NCBI RefSeq assembly: GCF_902170565.1
Contig: NZ_CABHXX010000091.1
Coordinates: 1 to 64,000 of the forward strand
Length of the DNA: 64,000 bases
Direction of reading: 5' to 3'
Origin: Yersinia thracica
GTDB lineage: Bacteria; Pseudomonadota; Gammaproteobacteria; Enterobacterales; Enterobacteriaceae
A program made the position numbers and the translations under genes. Shown here in pieces: positions 63,421 to 64,000 of the stretch (the stretch's first letter is position 1; the number at the start of each line of letters is the position of its first letter). Under the pieces are notes generated by a model. That model saw nothing but the letters and a program-made list of their open reading frames with translations, ran no database searches and was not told the origin of the DNA.

Positions 63421-64000
63421 TGAGAATAACTAATACTAGCATGTCCAGAATAATGATGAACAGTATGGCGAATCGCACGGCTGAATATGCAAAATTAAAT
63501 GAGCAGTTAACCAGCGGTAAGCGAGTCAATAAAATATCAGATGATCCTGTTGCCAGTATGCAGTTGGTTCAATTAGAAAATTCAAAATCAGATGTCGAAC
63601 AATATAAAACCAATGTCGTCCGTTTGTCCGGTAACTATTCTGTACAAGAGGCCAGTTTAAAATCGCTGGACAACCAATTGATCGTGGTGCGTGATAAAAT
63701 GTTGGCCGCAAAAAATGGCAATCATTCTGCAACAGAGTCTGCAACCTTTGGCCATGAAATAAATTTGTTACTTGATGGAATGATGTCTGATCTTAATACT
63801 AAAAATCCCGATGGGAATTATTTATTTTCTGGGACTAAAAGTAATATTAAGCCTGTTGAGTATGACCCAGCAACGCAAACATATACTTTTAATGGTAACA
63901 ATGAGCGGCGTGATACGGTGGTCGGTAATGGTATCACCTTACAAGAAAATACTGATCTGAGTAGCGCACTGTCAACATCGGCAAATGATTTAGAGATATT
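63421..64000 (+). CDS. flgL: FlgL-type hook-filament junction protein (Flag-2, lfgL), cut by window end
   Basis: The first 193 residues of FlgL from the ATG at 63421, which has a GAGGT site. The frame is open to the last base. The N-terminus MRITNTSMSRIMMNSMANRT followed by NEQLTSGKRVNKISDDPVASMQL is the FlgL/flagellin family start. FlgL is the second junction protein, between FlgK and the filament. The rest of the gene and the filament, cap, sigma and motor genes are expected to the right of the window. Confidence 0.93.

Noticed and set aside
1-64000. CRISPR arrays, tRNA or rRNA genes, integrase or prophage genes
   Set aside because: None was seen; no regularly spaced repeats, tRNA-like cloverleaf or integrase motif was noticed on reading.

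Overview
The window looks like a chromosomal segment of a Yersinia species, most likely of the Y. enterocolitica / Y. frederiksenii group. The reasons are the enterobactin-like genes that closely resemble their E. coli counterparts, a complete early part of the Flag-2 (lateral) flagellar locus in the order known from Yersinia and E. coli 042, and a Tad pilus locus. The genus is an inference from content; no rRNA or tRNA gene is present to settle it.

Layout. (1) 1-5269, minus strand, visibly AT-rich: the start of a Flp/Tad pilus locus (flp, tadV, rcpC, rcpA, a small secreted protein, tadZ and the first codons of tadA) with a ToxR/CadC-type membrane regulator upstream. (2) 5787-6452: alkB, alone. 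(3) 6519-13413, minus strand: a copper/silver efflux operon (His/Met/Cys-rich secreted protein, CusF, CusC, CusB with a fused CusF domain, CusA). (4) 13692-36117: a complete catecholate siderophore island with a TonB receptor, Fes-type esterase, MbtH protein, a dimodular NRPS of about 2,400 residues, EntS exporter, FepDGC and FepB importer, and EntCEBA making and activating 2,3-dihydroxybenzoate. Three intergenic regions carry Fur-box-like sites. A foldback element of about 585 bp lies between fepC and fepB. (5) 36542-40060: an ACS-family MFS transporter with an epimerase-family dehydrogenase, then a secreted LprI-like protein. (6) 40238-64000: Flag-2 genes flhBA-fliRQPNM (minus), a sigma-54 activator with fliEFGHIJ (plus), flgNMA (minus) and flgBCDEFGHIJKL (plus, flgL cut by the window end).

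How the parts work together. EntC, EntB and EntA turn chorismate into 2,3-dihydroxybenzoate (DHB). EntE loads it on the aryl carrier domain of EntB. The NRPS reads C-A-T-C-A-T-TE: its second adenylation domain carries the exact serine code (DVWHFSLVDK), while the first has an acidic code (read as DSEDMGFIDK) that suggests a basic amino acid. The expected product is therefore a DHB-basic residue-Ser oligomer of the chrysobactin / vanchrobactin / frederiksenibactin type rather than enterobactin. The receptor belongs to the ferrichrome/chrysobactin receptor type rather than FepA, which agrees. No phosphopantetheinyl transferase (EntD) is in the window.

The points most worth checking are: the NRPS junction that looks D-specific but has no epimerase domain; the missing Asp before the carrier serine of EntB; a clear sigma-54 promoter before flgB with a receiver-less activator nearby; a shared sigma-28-like element before flgM and flgK; a FliM without a recognisable CheY-binding N-terminus; and the foldback element in the siderophore island.
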